DNA of 64,000 bases, taken from positions 90,179-154,178 of the forward strand of contig PBHE01000003.1 of the NCBI GenBank assembly GCA_002719335.1, given 5' to 3'. Shown in pieces: positions 55,355-63,814 of this stretch. Numbering within the stretch: the stretch's first letter is position 1; each line of letters begins with the position of its first letter. The translations under genes were made by a program, and so were the position numbers. The DNA comes from Acidimicrobiaceae bacterium (GTDB lineage: Bacteria; Actinomycetota; Acidimicrobiia; Acidimicrobiales; Poriferisodalaceae). The notes under the pieces were generated by a model. It saw only the letters and a list, made by a program, of their open reading frames with translations. It ran no database searches and had not been told where the DNA came from.

Positions 55355-56032
55355 ATGGCCGTCAGCGTCCCGCCAAATTTGAATCAAGAGCGCCAATGTT
55401 GGGAGCGTGGTGAATCGGTGGTCGTAGGTGTTGACGAAGTAGGTAAAGGAGCTTGGGCTGGACCGCTCACCATAGGAGCGGTCGTGTTACCGTCGAACGG
55501 GCGGATCAATGGGATCCGAGACTCAAAGATGCTGCGTCCAGCAGTCCGTGAACGTCTCTTTGGTCGAATCGGAGACTGGGCAACGACTTGGTCAGTGGGA
55601 CATGCAAGCGCCCAAGAATGTGACGAATTGGGAATGTCCGATGCGCAACGACTTGCAACTCGCCGTGCTTTAGACCGACTTTCAGTCACCCCCGACCGCG
55701 TGCTGCTTGATGGCAACTGGAACTACATAGATTGGCTTCCGAGCACCGTAATCGTAAAAGGCGATCAGACCTGCCTTTCGATAGCAGCAGCTTCGGTTAT
55801 GGCTAAGGTCGTTCGCGATCGCATCATGTCTGCATCGGCGACTCATTTTCCTGCCTATATTTTTGAAAAAAATAAAGGGTATCCAGCCCCCCAGCACCGT
55901 ATGGCCTTAGCCGGCTATGGGCCCTGCGTCATTCACCGAAAGAGTTGGGCATTTATGGATGATCTACCTTGGACCGATTCTCGCCGTTATGACCGTTCTC
56001 TAATTGGCCAAAGAAGTTTGTTCGCGGCATGA
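55355..56032 (+). CDS. rnhB: ribonuclease HII
   Basis: A 225-residue enzyme that cuts RNA in RNA/DNA hybrids, including single ribonucleotides. The DEDD metal site is visible in VVGVDEVGKGAWAGPLTIGAVVLP (D and E), GIRDSKML (D) and VLLDGNWNY (D). The family signature normally has DExGRG; here it is DEVGKG with lysine, a conservative change. HYIxxS-like KVVRDRIM and the GYPAPQHRMALAGYGPCVIHRKSW end are present. It follows the unknown gene by 45 bp and overlaps a small frame by 4 bp. Confidence 0.93.
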   Translation: MAVSVPPNLNQERQCWERGESVVVGVDEVGKGAWAGPLTIGAVVLPSNGRINGIRDSKMLRPAVRERLFGRIGDWATTWSVGHASAQECDELGMSDAQRLATRRALDRLSVTPDRVLLDGNWNYIDWLPSTVIVKGDQTCLSIAAASVMAKVVRDRIMSASATHFPAYIFEKNKGYPAPQHRMALAGYGPCVIHRKSWAFMDDLPWTDSRRYDRSLIGQRSLFAA

Positions 56033-56244
56033 CTCACGCAAATGAGTTTCAACGCAATTACTGGCGTAGCCGCCAAACTTGGGTTGAGCCGCAACAGCAA
56101 ATGGACTTTCAACTTGATGCTTTGGCGCCGCAGCTATGGACGCGCTCGGCGATATCAGCGAGATGGAGTTGTTCGACTACCGGGGCCAGTGTGGATCGTG
56201 ACCGCACAGAATTAGCGGCATATGCGGCAGCCGTCGAAAGTTAG
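56029..56244 (+). CDS. possible small protein coupled to rnhB
   Basis: A 71-codon frame whose ATG overlaps the rnhB stop (ATGA) and whose stop abuts the end of the next gene on the other strand without any gap. The peptide (start MTHANEFQRNYWRSRQTW) is polar, rich in Gln/Ala and has no motif I recognise. The overlap is the main argument for it; the composition is ordinary but not telling. Confidence 0.4.
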   Translation: MTHANEFQRNYWRSRQTWVEPQQQMDFQLDALAPQLWTRSAISARWSCSTTGASVDRDRTELAAYAAAVES

Positions 56245-57507
56245 CTAGTCGTTCCTTTGAGTCCCGACTTTGAGTTCCCGAAATGGACTAGTTGTGTCTA
56301 TACCCGGCTCTTTGGGAAGTCCCAAAACACGTTCACCAACAATATTTCTCATTACTTCGTCTGAGCCTCCAGCGATGCGCATTGCAGGTTGACCAAGCAC
56401 ATAACCTGCCCATGAGAAAGTCCCCCACTCGCCTGTGTCAGCAACCAATCGTGCCTCAAGTACGTCTGAAACAAAATTGCAAGTCGCTTGCATTTGTCGA
56501 GTTAGACCCATCTTCGATAGCGACATTTCAGGGCCGGGAGTTTTTCCGGATTTCAGAGCATCTAAAGTTCGTTGGTTCGACCACCCCAGAACTTTTCCGT
56601 ATATGAAAATGTTCATCAACTGTTGACGACTCAGAGCGTCCTTCTCAAGTCCGAAGTGATTCAGCATTGCACTCAATTTGGTGTAACTGCCCCCGGTACC
56701 CCCACTACCTGAACCAATAGAGGCACGTTCGTTCATTAGCGTCGTGAGTGCGACGCTCCAACCCTGATTAACATCACCTAAGCGGTGAGAGTCTGGAACG
56801 CGAACATCGTTAAAGAAGACCTCGTTAAAGTTTGCGCCGCCTGTCATTTGCCGTAACGGTTTCACTTCGACGCCAGGTGCGTGCATATCAACAACAAACC
56901 CGGTTAATCCTTGATGTTTGGGTAGATCAAAGTCCGACCGTGCAATTACCTCCCCCACATCGCTGTATTGAGCACCTGAGGTCCACACTTTTTGTCCGTT
57001 GAGGATCCACTCCTCCCCGTCTCTGTCGGCCCGCATTTGCAGACTGGCCAAGTCTGACCCAGCTCCCGGTTCTGAGAATAACTGGCAAGAAATCAGATCT
57101 GCTCGGTACATCTTCGGTAAAAGGTCGGCTACAACCTCGGGCTTTCCGTGAGCAAGAATTGTCGGCGCCACCATGCCTAGACCGATGCCGAAGAAACCGC
57201 CATCGGGAACGTCGTACTGGCTTTCTAGATTCGCCCACGTCCGCTCAAAGCGGCGAGGGTGACCACCTCCGCCGAGTTCTGCTGGACCTGAAATCCAGCC
57301 AAAACCTGCATCGAACTTTTTGGCGCGCCACTCCTTTGCAGCTGCAAGATCTAGTTGTTCCTTCTCTCGGTCCACCTCCTCAAACATTGCCGCGTTGTCT
57401 GGGCCTTCTCCCCAAACGAAAGCTTTCTGCTCAGCCTTGCGAGACCCATGGGTGTCGAGAAAGGCTGCAGCTTCTGTTGTGAATTGTTCTTCGGTCATCT
57501 CGGGCAT
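56245..57507 (-). CDS. acyl-CoA dehydrogenase family protein
   Basis: A 420-residue flavoprotein. Visible are the middle-domain motif SCQLFSEPGAGSDLASLQMRADRDGEEWILNGQKVWTSGAQYSD (FAD and substrate contacts), the GLTGFVVDMHAPGVEVKPLRQMTGGANFNEVFFNDVRVP block and the C-terminal RIAGGSDEVMRNIVGERVLGLPKEPG. It would oxidise an acyl-CoA thioester to the enoyl form; the substrate is unknown, and related FadE proteins act on steroids or fatty acids. It lies divergent to the Nfu-like gene with 75 bp between them. Confidence 0.88.
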   Translation of the reverse strand: MPEMTEEQFTTEAAAFLDTHGSRKAEQKAFVWGEGPDNAAMFEEVDREKEQLDLAAAKEWRAKKFDAGFGWISGPAELGGGGHPRRFERTWANLESQYDVPDGGFFGIGLGMVAPTILAHGKPEVVADLLPKMYRADLISCQLFSEPGAGSDLASLQMRADRDGEEWILNGQKVWTSGAQYSDVGEVIARSDFDLPKHQGLTGFVVDMHAPGVEVKPLRQMTGGANFNEVFFNDVRVPDSHRLGDVNQGWSVALTTLMNERASIGSGSGGTGGSYTKLSAMLNHFGLEKDALSRQQLMNIFIYGKVLGWSNQRTLDALKSGKTPGPEMSLSKMGLTRQMQATCNFVSDVLEARLVADTGEWGTFSWAGYVLGQPAMRIAGGSDEVMRNIVGERVLGLPKEPGIDTTSPFRELKVGTQRND

Positions 57508-57582
57508 CTGAAATCTCCAGAGCGGTTCAGAAGTGGTGGTTATATTCTCAACTTAGCCGTGACACGACTACTCTTCCTAGTC

Positions 57583-57876
57583 ATGGGTCAACCCGTTCGA
57601 GTTGCCGAAAAAATATCTCCCACTAGTCCCGGTACCATCCGGTTCGAAACCAACCGACCTCTAACCGGAATGGGTCATCGTTACTACCACAGCGCGTCAG
57701 ACGCTTTAAGTGACGAAGACCCTGCTGATGTTCTCGCGGCTCGGCTATTTGAACGTGGAGGTATCGACTATTTGCACGTGTACGGCAACGTAGCGACAGT
57801 CGATCTTGCAAAGGGATACACGTCTGAAGGAATCGTCGACGTCATCGCTGGCCTATTCGCCCATTACGAAGCTTGA
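57583..57876 (+). CDS. stand-alone Nfu N-terminal-like domain protein
   Basis: A 97-residue protein. The sequence PGTIRFETNRPLTGMGHRYYHSASDALSDEDPADVLAARLFERGGIDYLHVYGNVATVDLAKG matches the Nfu/NifU N-terminal domain layout (T-P-N-P-x-x-x-x-F, then A.RLF.I.GV..V...G..FITV.K). The cysteine pair of the C-terminal NifU domain is absent, and there are no cysteines at all, so it cannot be a scaffold by itself. It may bind or regulate an Fe-S carrier elsewhere. The ATG at 57583 is chosen because upstream in-frame residues run into the opposing gene. Confidence 0.65.
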   Translation: MGQPVRVAEKISPTSPGTIRFETNRPLTGMGHRYYHSASDALSDEDPADVLAARLFERGGIDYLHVYGNVATVDLAKGYTSEGIVDVIAGLFAHYEA

Positions 57877-57908
57877 ACTTCTGAGAGATACCTCTTCAAC
57901 GTTTCAAT

Positions 57909-57922
57909 CGAACATATGTTCG
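57909..57922 (+). promoter_or_regulatory. LexA (SOS) box before imuA
   Basis: CGAACATATGTTCG is a perfect 14-base palindrome and an exact fit to the Gram-positive/actinobacterial LexA consensus CGAAC-N4-GTTCG. It lies 14 bp before the GTG start of imuA, where LexA would cover the -10 region. It predicts that the imuA-imuB unit is induced by DNA damage. Confidence 0.92.
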
Positions 57923-57936
57923 GTTAAAGTTGAAAA

Positions 57937-58689
57937 GTGACTTGTTCAACCGCTGTTGTTTCTTCCCTGAGCAAGGTAAGCCAATTAACTAAGCCCATGG
58001 CTTTAGCTCATGACCGAACTTTCCCAGTAGTCGATGAATTATCTGGGTTGTTTGCGGACAGGGGGATACGGCGAGGATCCACTATTGGAGTTACGGGAGA
58101 TGCAGCAGTCAGTCTTGCTGTTGCTTTAAGTATCGGTGTAGCTCGTTCTGGAGGATGGGTGGTAGCGGTAGGCCTCCCATTCGTCGGTTCGATGGCGGCA
58201 TCTGAGTTAGGAGCTGAACTTTCAAGGTGGGCTTTCATAGACCGACCTGGCAACCAAGCGGGAGATGTTGTACATGCTTTAACGGCAAGTGTTGATCTGA
58301 TTTTGGTTGGCCCTGACATCAAATTGCGTGCTGATCACGGTCGCAAAATTGTTGCACGCATGCGTGAACGAGGAACTTCGGTCATTGCTGTTGGCAATCC
58401 CCGCCCTTTTCATTCACGCGCTGATGTCAGTTTGAGAATTAAACGAGCTGCGTGGACTGGTATTGGCAGTGGGCATGGTCGTTTAATTTCTCGCAGAGTA
58501 GAGGTAGAAGCCATAGGTCGAGGTGCTAACGCGAGCCCCCGCCGACAACTTCTGTGGCTCCCTGATGGGAAAGGTCGATTAAGCATCATCGACCAAAGTG
58601 ATGGAGTAAAAAATTCATCAAGACTCATACGCGCTGAGAATAAGAAAGTGTTCTCCGAGTTAACTGAGCCAGCTCTCCGGGCTAGCTAA
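57937..58689 (+). CDS. imuA: ImuA-like protein of the SOS mutagenesis cassette
   Basis: A 250-residue protein with a RecA-like look: TIGVTGDAAVSLAVALSIGVARSGGWVVAVGLPFVGSMAASELG and VDLILVGPDIKLRADHGRKIVARMRERGTSVIAVGN. The Walker A lysine is missing (GVTGDAAVS), as is usual in ImuA proteins, which resemble RecA without full ATPase motifs. ImuA, ImuB and DnaE2 form an error-prone translesion polymerase. The GTG at 57937 may start a leaderless mRNA; an internal ATG at 57997 is possible. imuB follows 19 bp later. Confidence 0.8.
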   Translation: MTCSTAVVSSLSKVSQLTKPMALAHDRTFPVVDELSGLFADRGIRRGSTIGVTGDAAVSLAVALSIGVARSGGWVVAVGLPFVGSMAASELGAELSRWAFIDRPGNQAGDVVHALTASVDLILVGPDIKLRADHGRKIVARMRERGTSVIAVGNPRPFHSRADVSLRIKRAAWTGIGSGHGRLISRRVEVEAIGRGANASPRRQLLWLPDGKGRLSIIDQSDGVKNSSRLIRAENKKVFSELTEPALRAS

Positions 58690-58708
58690 GCCACTTTGGG
58701 AATAGCTG

Positions 58709-60322
58709 ATGACGGATGCTCGGACATTAGTGCTGGTAATTCCCCATTGGCCCACAATTGCCGCTGGAGTCGCTTACAACTGCCCTGCAGCTGTCATGCA
58801 CATGAATCGAGTTGTTGATGCGACTCCTGCTGCAGTTGAGCAGAGGGTAGTACCAGGTATTCGCCGTCGCGAAGCCCAAAGGCTTTGCCCGAATTTAGAA
58901 ATGATCGATGACAACGAAGCCCGTAATGCCCGCAGGTTTCATTTGATCGTGGCAGCGCTTGAGTCGGTAACTCCTCGCGTTGAGATTTCGGCGGGCGGGT
59001 GGTGTTCGTTTCCAACTCGGGGCCCATCGCGTTATTTTGGTGGTGACCAGACTCTTGCTCAACTAGTCGCCGAACGGGCTTTGGATGCTTTATGCAACAC
59101 GCTGAGTGTGACTGAGGTCCCTAGGGTTATCAAACCCCGAGTGGGGATAGCCGATAGTCGTTTCACAGCATGTTTGGCAGCTTTTCCCAAAAACCTTCCG
59201 CTCATCCAAATTGTTGCGCCGGGAACTAACTCTCAATTCCTGGCTCCGTTCCCAGTGGACACTCTTGGTAACAAAGACTCACCGCTGGTTGACGCTGCTG
59301 ACCTCATTGATGTGTTTCGGCGACTCGGCTTACGCACACTTGGTGACGTTGCTTCTTTGCCATCTGATCACTTACTCGCACGCTTCGGTTCACCCGGATT
59401 ACTGGCGCATCAACTATCTCTCGGGATAGATGGTCGAACTCCGCAAACGCATTTGATCTCAGATGTTGTGACGGAGGAAAGCGAAATTGAACCTCCAACT
59501 GACCGCACCGAAACCGCCGTGTTCCTCGCTAAAGCACTGGCCGAAGAAATCCATAAACGTCTATCCAGCGAAGGGTTGGCGTGCGCTCGGATATTGGTCG
59601 AAGTGGAATCCGAGCATGGTGAAGTTTGCAGTCGATATTGGCGACATGAACACCACTTCACTCCAACTGCTATAACCGACCGGGTTCGTTGGCAGCTTGA
59701 GGGATGGTGTCATTCAACAACTGGCCCCACAGGACGATTGTCCTTGGTGCGATTAGTAGCCGATGAAGTGGTCCCTGACGATGGTCGTCAGTTGGGATTT
59801 TGGGGAGGAGAAGCATTCATCGACGAGCGCGTAGTGCGATCTTTGACGCGTATCCAAGGAATGTTGGGCTCAGATGCGGTGACGGTAGTTGAACATCGAG
59901 AAGGCCGCCGCTTATCAGATATCGAACAGCGAGTTTCGCTGGCGGTTACTGGATTCGATCCCGACCGAAGCGTCGCCACACCTGAGGCAACGGCTGCACC
60001 GTGGCCGGGTCGACTTCCTGCACCTCTACCCGCTGTAGTTTTCCAACAAACTCAGCAACTGATTGTGACAGATGCTGAGGGACAACCAGTTCGGGTAAAT
60101 GGCCGAGGCCAAATCGGAGGAGATCCGGCTCACATCCAAGGAGAACTATTGGGATCACACTTAATTGTTGGTTGGGGAGGCCCCTGGTTCCTTGATGAAA
60201 GGTGGTGGGACCCTGCTAGGAAACACCGCCAAGCGAGATTTCAGTTATTGCTTGCTGATGGAACAGCCCATCTTTGTGTGGTTCAAAGTGAACAGTGGTG
60301 GCTTGAGGCGTCCTATGAGTGA
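58709..60322 (+). CDS. imuB: ImuB-like Y-family polymerase homologue, catalytically degenerate
   Basis: A 537-residue protein with the Y-family plan: VLVIPHWPTIAAG in place of the DxD-containing palm strand, MHMNRVVDATPAAVEQRVVPGIRRREAQRLCPNL, then ISAGGWCSFPTRGPSRYFGG where an active enzyme has the S-x-D-E-A-Y-L-D acidic motif, a helix-hairpin-helix region (FRRLGLRTLGDVASLPSDHLLARFGSPG) and a little-finger-like part. Both acidic motifs are lost, as in mycobacterial ImuB, which acts as an adapter to the beta clamp for DnaE2. It carries a long C-terminal extension. DnaE2 is not in the window. Confidence 0.88.
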   Translation: MTDARTLVLVIPHWPTIAAGVAYNCPAAVMHMNRVVDATPAAVEQRVVPGIRRREAQRLCPNLEMIDDNEARNARRFHLIVAALESVTPRVEISAGGWCSFPTRGPSRYFGGDQTLAQLVAERALDALCNTLSVTEVPRVIKPRVGIADSRFTACLAAFPKNLPLIQIVAPGTNSQFLAPFPVDTLGNKDSPLVDAADLIDVFRRLGLRTLGDVASLPSDHLLARFGSPGLLAHQLSLGIDGRTPQTHLISDVVTEESEIEPPTDRTETAVFLAKALAEEIHKRLSSEGLACARILVEVESEHGEVCSRYWRHEHHFTPTAITDRVRWQLEGWCHSTTGPTGRLSLVRLVADEVVPDDGRQLGFWGGEAFIDERVVRSLTRIQGMLGSDAVTVVEHREGRRLSDIEQRVSLAVTGFDPDRSVATPEATAAPWPGRLPAPLPAVVFQQTQQLIVTDAEGQPVRVNGRGQIGGDPAHIQGELLGSHLIVGWGGPWFLDERWWDPARKHRQARFQLLLADGTAHLCVVQSEQWWLEASYE

Positions 60323-60357
60323 TCGAGAACAACACGGTGATATCCCTGGCCAAGCGA

Positions 60358-61656
60358 TCATCGACCATTAACAGACCAGTGCCAAGGTTCACTCGGCAAA
60401 TTACGGAACCCATATTTAGCTGCGTTTCGTCGCAACCACCGGTAGCCCGACGTGTTACTCCAAAGCGCTCGCCCATTTTGCGTGAAGTCCACCGCTAAAC
60501 CACGCTCATGCATTGAGGCGCCAGGACGTGCAGTCGGTGGATGACATTGATAAGAGGGCTTGCGGTAAATGGCCCAGTTACTGGTACCACAATGGGCTCG
60601 CCTCAAGGAAATTTGCGATGTAGAGCTACGGTACCCGCCTCCACCAAGCCGAATGCCGTCGCGAGATGAGGCCTGCAAAAGAGCGAGCAGTTTGTCAGCA
60701 ATCGACTCATGGACTCGGATGCCCCAAACTGAGCTGAGTTCCGACTTATCGAAATTGATAGACACAGGAGCATCAGCAATACCCAGCAACCTTCGACGGC
60801 GCGCCTCCTCGGCCTCTCTGCGTTTGCGCTCTGCCTCGAGACGTAAACGTTCTTCTTCAGCTCGCTTCGCTTTTTCGGCCTGAATCACGCGAGATAGATG
60901 TTTCTGTTCCGCTTCAATCTCTTTGGCCATCTCCACATCAAGCTCCGCCAAAGCTGCGGACTCATAGAGACGAACCTCCAGGCGGTCCTCTGCCTCAAAG
61001 ATGACTTGCGTTTGCAAATCGACTGCCTCCAAAAGTTGTTCCAACTGGACCTCAGCTTCGGACTGAAGTAACTCGCGTCGCGCCACTGCTTCGTTCAAGG
61101 CCTTAGTTACCACCTGCGTATCGATCTGAAGGGCTCGAAGCTCATCGGAAGTGTTATTGATGTCTCCAAAAGCGGCTCCGATCAACGTCTGTATGCGAGC
61201 CGCCTTGTAGATATCTCCTGTACGTGCCAAGCCGAAAGATCCCTCAACTGTGGAGTCGCGGCCGATGTATGTCTGAAGAGCCAGATCGTTCACTTGGGTA
61301 TGCAGCGCTGCCTGTTGGTCGGCGAGCTCCGAGGATTTGCGTTCTGCGGCGGTAACGGCGAGGACGGCTCCCTCAAGTGCTCTTTGGGCGCGGTGGACAT
61401 CGTCGCGTTGTTCAGCGACCAGCAGTTCTAGGTCAGCTAGAGCCTGTTCGACCTCAGACACCTCCGCTGTAGCGGCATCAATCACTCGAGCGTGAGTAAG
61501 AATTTCGTTCTGAAAGGCGTCGCGCTCTTTCCTGAGCTGTCTCACCTGTTGCTCAAGCGCTGCCTTTTCTTTTCTTAACTGAGCACTGCTCTTACCGGCG
61601 CCGCTCGCATTAGGAACCGCTAGGAGCGCGCCCATTAACAAGATGGCGATCGCCAC
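60358..61656 (-). CDS. exported coiled-coil protein with an M15-type peptidase domain
   Basis: A 432-residue protein: signal peptide (about 1-20, AIAILLMGALLAVPNASGA), then two long coiled coils (30-110 and about 190-290, with EIEAEQKHLSRVIQAEKAKRAEEERLRLEAERKRREAEEARRR) and a C-terminal D,D-carboxypeptidase/M15 domain. Zinc ligands are visible in GASMHERGLAVDFTQNG (H and D) and EPWHWSV (H). The coiled coil resembles CwlO/PcsB/RipC-type hydrolases, here joined to VanY-like M15 rather than NlpC/P60. It likely trims peptidoglycan under control of a membrane partner such as FtsEX. Confidence 0.85.
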   Translation of the reverse strand: MAIAILLMGALLAVPNASGAGKSSAQLRKEKAALEQQVRQLRKERDAFQNEILTHARVIDAATAEVSEVEQALADLELLVAEQRDDVHRAQRALEGAVLAVTAAERKSSELADQQAALHTQVNDLALQTYIGRDSTVEGSFGLARTGDIYKAARIQTLIGAAFGDINNTSDELRALQIDTQVVTKALNEAVARRELLQSEAEVQLEQLLEAVDLQTQVIFEAEDRLEVRLYESAALAELDVEMAKEIEAEQKHLSRVIQAEKAKRAEEERLRLEAERKRREAEEARRRRLLGIADAPVSINFDKSELSSVWGIRVHESIADKLLALLQASSRDGIRLGGGGYRSSTSQISLRRAHCGTSNWAIYRKPSYQCHPPTARPGASMHERGLAVDFTQNGRALWSNTSGYRWLRRNAAKYGFRNLPSEPWHWSVNGR

Positions 61657-61756
61657 TGCACTAAAGCGAAATGAATGTGGCAGGTCGAAAATCCTTTTTC
61701 ATATGGTTGTCGACCAAAGGTACCGATCAATGCTGGGCTTTGGGTATCGCCCTCAA

Positions 61757-62593
61757 CTAAATAATCTCATCTGCGACCGTGTTAGCGAGGATGCCTAGGT
61801 CTGTCACCTCAAATTCGATTACATCGCCGTGCGATAACCAAACCTGAGGTTCCATGGATCCGCCCGTGCCTTCAGGCGAGCCAGTAGCGATGATGTCGCC
61901 TGGCTCTAAAGGCATTATCTGTGACATGTAAGCGATGATTTCCTGAACGCTAAAGATCATTTCGCCAACACTCGCGTTCTGTCGTTCTTCCCCGTTTACT
62001 CGAGTTGTCACCGAAAGTTTCGAAGGATCCGGGATTACATCGCTAGTGACAATCCATGGGCCACATGACCCTGATCGGTAAAAGTTCTTGCCTGCTGCTA
62101 CGGCATGCCTTTGCCAATCTCGGACCGAACCATCATTCAGAATGGTGTACCCAGCCACATGTTCCAGTGCCCGAGACTCAGAGATGTGTCTGCCTGAACG
62201 ACCAATCACCACGGCTAGTTCAACCTCATAATCAAGCTGCACAGATGCGATCGGGCGGAGCAATTCCCCGTTGTGAGGAACTAAAGACCCCGGCGGTTTG
62301 TTGAAGTACACGGGTTGTTTCGGCAACTTTACTTCGCCACCCAGCGGATACTTCTTGTGATAGTTGAGGCCGGCGCACAGTAAGCGACGTTGATCTGGAA
62401 TTGGTAAATCAAAAGAAATCGAATTCCAAGAATGGTCGACCGGTGCATTTTCGAAGGGGCGGATGTTGTCGAGCTGGCTGATCGCTTCTCTCAACGTAGC
62501 GACTTTCATTCGTTGGACTAAGTCGATCACCCCCTCGCTTGTTCCGATGCCGTAACGGCGTTCACCGTCACTAAGAAAACTGAGAAGCTTCAC
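61757..62593 (-). CDS. fumarylacetoacetate hydrolase (FAH) family protein
   Basis: A 278-residue protein with the FAH pattern: LLCAGLNYHKKYPLGGEVKLPKQPVYFNKPPGSLV, the metal-binding acids in VQLDYEVELAVVIGRSGRHISESRALEHVAGYTILNDGSVRDWQRH, and the closing VSVQEIIAYMSQIMPLEPGDIIATGSPEGTGGSMEP. Family members hydrolyse C-C bonds or decarboxylate (hydroxy)oxo-acids, and some act as acylpyruvases. Start is a GTG at 62593; the in-frame 62662 would overlap the divergent HAD gene. Confidence 0.85.
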   Translation of the reverse strand: MKLLSFLSDGERRYGIGTSEGVIDLVQRMKVATLREAISQLDNIRPFENAPVDHSWNSISFDLPIPDQRRLLCAGLNYHKKYPLGGEVKLPKQPVYFNKPPGSLVPHNGELLRPIASVQLDYEVELAVVIGRSGRHISESRALEHVAGYTILNDGSVRDWQRHAVAAGKNFYRSGSCGPWIVTSDVIPDPSKLSVTTRVNGEERQNASVGEMIFSVQEIIAYMSQIMPLEPGDIIATGSPEGTGGSMEPQVWLSHGDVIEFEVTDLGILANTVADEII

Positions 62594-62647
62594 GCTGATG
62601 ACCTTAGCGATGACTAGAGACTCGGGTTTGTTCTGAGTAGCGTTCGA

Positions 62648-63295
62648 ATGGTGAGTCCACAAGCTGTGATCTTCGATGTAGGCGGAGTTCTTTTAGGATC
62701 ACCGTTCCTTGCCGCTCTGAAATGGGCGAAGGATTGGGATCTTCCACGCGCAGCGCTAGAAAAACTGTTCGGAGAATACTCTCGGACCGTCCGACCGAGT
62801 GAACAGCCTCCGATGTGGCACGAAGTGGAATGCGGTCGTGTTGCGCTGGCCGAATTCGTAGAGCACATGGGACTAGTACTGGGGCCCGAATTGCCTCGAG
62901 GTCACAAGGCCAGAGGGCTGACTGCGTCAGATTTCGACCCATTTGCTGAGGCAGAACCTATTCCAATCATGATTGAACTAGCTGAGGAGATCAGGGATAG
63001 CGGCATTCGCACAGCAATCCTTACCAACAATGTCAGAGAGTGGCGGCAGTGGAGAGACCGCCTACCGATCGAGCGCTTCGATCCGGTGATTGACTCGTGC
63101 GAAGTTGGCGTGCGAAAACCCGATCACGCGATCTACTCGCTCATCTGTAGCCGCATAGGTATAGCCCCCAAAGATTGTCTCTTTCTTGATGATCATCCCG
63201 AAAACGTTCAAGCAGCGTTAGCATTTGGGTTCGATGCTTTGCAGGTAACCGAGGATTTCGCAGTCGCAGCCATGAAGGTTCGAGGGCGGCTCTAA
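62648..63295 (+). CDS. HAD-superfamily hydrolase (subclass IA)
   Basis: A 215-residue protein with motif I AVIFDVGGVLL, motif II ILTNN in RTAILTNNVREW, lysine in GVRKPDHAIY and motif IV CLFLDDHPENVQAA. Motif I has glycine at DxG instead of DxD, typical of the epoxide-hydrolase N-terminal-like/IA-v3 group that includes phosphatases of small metabolites. Its substrate is unknown. The stop overlaps the end of the next gene by four bases on the other strand. Confidence 0.87.
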   Translation: MVSPQAVIFDVGGVLLGSPFLAALKWAKDWDLPRAALEKLFGEYSRTVRPSEQPPMWHEVECGRVALAEFVEHMGLVLGPELPRGHKARGLTASDFDPFAEAEPIPIMIELAEEIRDSGIRTAILTNNVREWRQWRDRLPIERFDPVIDSCEVGVRKPDHAIYSLICSRIGIAPKDCLFLDDHPENVQAALAFGFDALQVTEDFAVAAMKVRGRL

Positions 63296-63768
63296 TCGCT
63301 GCGAATCAGCCTGACTGGCTCACCGCCACCTGCTCTGATGGTCCGTTCGGCGCCTTCAATGTCGGCTCCATAGACAACGCCGACCCACTCTGGGAGTTCC
63401 AGGGGAACCTCGGGTCTATCAGTATGCAGAATCAGGCGGGCTTCGACGTCGACCTCCCAGTGGCGAATCAACTCTGCCTTGCGTCCGCGGATCGAGACCA
63501 GATGAAGGCCACTTGCCGTCGCCGCCAGGAGTGAGCGTCTACGGCGAGCGAAATGGTCCCATCCCGACAACACCGATATAGCTAGAGGCAAAAGAGTTCC
63601 CCACAGTGAGGCCAGTACAAAGCCAGCGGCGCATACTGCGCATCGTGCCACCAGCTCCCTGCGCTGCAGAGGTAGTAAGTCAGGATCACCAACAGCGACG
63701 GCCGCCCGAATCTCAGTGCCCAGAACACGAGATAGCAAAGCGGTGTCAGCAAGAGAACGGCGACTCAC
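63292..63768 (-). CDS. small membrane-associated protein of unknown function
   Basis: A 158-residue protein with a central pair of hydrophobic stretches (about residues 42-70, ARCAVCAAGFVLASLWGTLLPLAISVLSG) and a beta-rich end (LLAATASGLHLVSIRGRKAELIRHWEVDVEARLILHTDRPEVPLELPEWVGVVYGADIE), which may be a PH-like domain. No motif points to a role. It is transcribed after the amidase gene, 46 bp upstream on the same strand. Confidence 0.6.
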   Translation of the reverse strand: MSRRSLADTALLSRVLGTEIRAAVAVGDPDLLPLQRRELVARCAVCAAGFVLASLWGTLLPLAISVLSGWDHFARRRRSLLAATASGLHLVSIRGRKAELIRHWEVDVEARLILHTDRPEVPLELPEWVGVVYGADIEGAERTIRAGGGEPVRLIRSD

Positions 63769-63814
63769 GAATGAGCCCGCCCGAAATGTTCACCGAGTTC
63801 CCCTCGAGGCTGCC

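Noticed and set aside
57355..57582. An N-terminal extension of the Nfu-like protein.
   Set aside because: It lies opposite the start of the acyl-CoA dehydrogenase gene and has no Nfu similarity; the domain fits from 57583.
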